NCBI GenBank assembly: GCA_037384065.1
Contig: JARROJ010000105.1
Location: forward strand, 1 to 5,430
Source of the DNA: JABDPF01 sp037384065
GTDB taxonomy: Bacteria > Pseudomonadota > Gammaproteobacteria > Xanthomonadales > SZUA-36
DNA: 5,430 nt
Reading direction: 5' to 3'
A program made the translations under genes and the position numbers. This document shows positions 5,273-5,430 of the stretch, piece by piece. The stretch's first letter is position 1, and each line of letters opens with the position of its first letter. The notes below the pieces were generated by a model, which was not told the origin of the DNA, searched no databases, and saw only the letters and a program-made list of their open reading frames with translations.

Positions 5273-5305
5273 CTGAACGGCTGTTTCAGCCGCCGTTCAT
5301 GAACG
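5273..5305. promoter_or_regulatory. second operator-like cluster with overlapping palindromes
   Basis: CTGAACGGCTGTTTCAG (5273-5289) is a half-degenerate relative of the perfect palindrome, its centre 84 bp away (about eight helical turns). It overlaps TGAACGGC (5274-5281) / GCCGTTCA (5292-5299), an 8-bp inverted repeat. That in turn overlaps the perfect 12-bp palindrome CGTTCATGAACG (5294-5305). Three interlocking symmetric elements in 33 bp suggest protein binding or alternative folding rather than chance. Confidence 0.4.
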
Positions 5306-5323
5306 ATTTGCTCTAATGGGGAT

Positions 5324-5349
5324 GTTTCATTAAGCCTGAAACGATTGCT
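5324..5349 (+). promoter_or_regulatory. composite CATTAAGC / CTGAAAC / TTGCT element, right copy
   Basis: GTTTCA (5324-5329) and TGAAAC (5337-5342) form an inverted repeat with a 7-nt spacer, arms reversed relative to the perfect palindrome. Within it CATTAAGC (5328-5335), CTGAAAC (5336-5342) and TTGCT (5345-5349) repeat the order seen at 3659-3630 on the minus strand. It points rightward, out of the window, so it may control a plus-strand gene beyond the edge. Confidence 0.3.
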
Positions 5350-5372
5350 CGGCAAACACCCGCCTGGATTCA

Positions 5373-5430
5373 CGGTGTGGCTAGGCAAAGGGGAGGAACC
5401 GATCTCCTCGCAGCCAGTAACCGGCGAAAG
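5373..5430 (+). other. candidate structured RNA leader cut by the window edge
   Basis: Three nested helices are possible: CGGT (5373-5376) / ACCG (5420-5423), TGGCT (5378-5382) / AGCCA (5412-5416), and GAGGA (5393-5397) / TCCTC (5405-5409). The last bases, AACCGGCGAAAG, look like the left half of a CCGGC stem with a GAAA tetraloop, which would compete with the outermost helix. That end is weakly reminiscent of the P1b region of GEMM-I cyclic-di-GMP riboswitches, but the diagnostic GACGCAAAGCC would lie outside the window. Very tentative. Confidence 0.22.

Overview
The window is GC-rich, densely coding, and looks like a gammaproteobacterial chromosome, most likely of the Xanthomonadales/Lysobacter-Luteimonas type. 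That placement rests on codon usage with G/C in third positions, on short REP elements with the GGGAGCGGCTTCAGCCGCGAC core common in that group and in pseudomonads, and on the character of the PLP enzyme. It is inference, with no marker gene to confirm it.

Layout, left to right. Positions 1-277 carry no gene I can support, but hold a cluster of three REP-like hairpin elements. A Cys/Met-metabolism PLP enzyme (278-1576, minus) and an Lrp/AsnC-family regulator (1722-2201, plus) are divergent. The 145-bp gap between them holds an AT-rich inverted repeat and a second small inverted repeat that are good operator candidates. This is the classic arrangement of a local Lrp-type regulator controlling an amino-acid catabolic enzyme, like mdeR-mdeA of Pseudomonas putida. 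A rho-independent terminator just after the regulator's stop codon serves the converging minus-strand gene.

The right half holds two minus-strand genes for exported, cysteine-containing, acidic proteins. The upstream one (3737-5056) encodes a 439-residue protein with a Gly/Asn linker and Asp-rich calcium-loop-like segments. The downstream one (2281-3252) encodes a 323-residue protein of a widespread but, to my knowledge, functionally undefined secreted family with 'ETAWADGPRYNTQGNWATYT', 'LYAGQTMDAGT' and 'GNPPPGLF' motifs. They are separated by 484 bp of non-coding DNA full of inverted repeats.

The most unusual signal is non-coding. The exact heptamer GTTTCAG/CTGAAAC occurs seven times, all in the two non-coding stretches around these exported-protein genes (3253-3736 and 5057-5430). 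One pair forms a perfect 17-bp palindrome, CTGAAACGGCGTTTCAG, which fits the published PsrA-type TetR operator pattern (G/C)AAAC-N2-4-GTTT(G/C). A composite of CATTAAGC, CTGAAAC and TTGCT occurs in both stretches and each time is followed by potentially structured RNA. I read this as a shared regulatory region for the exported-protein genes and probably for a plus-strand gene beyond the right edge.
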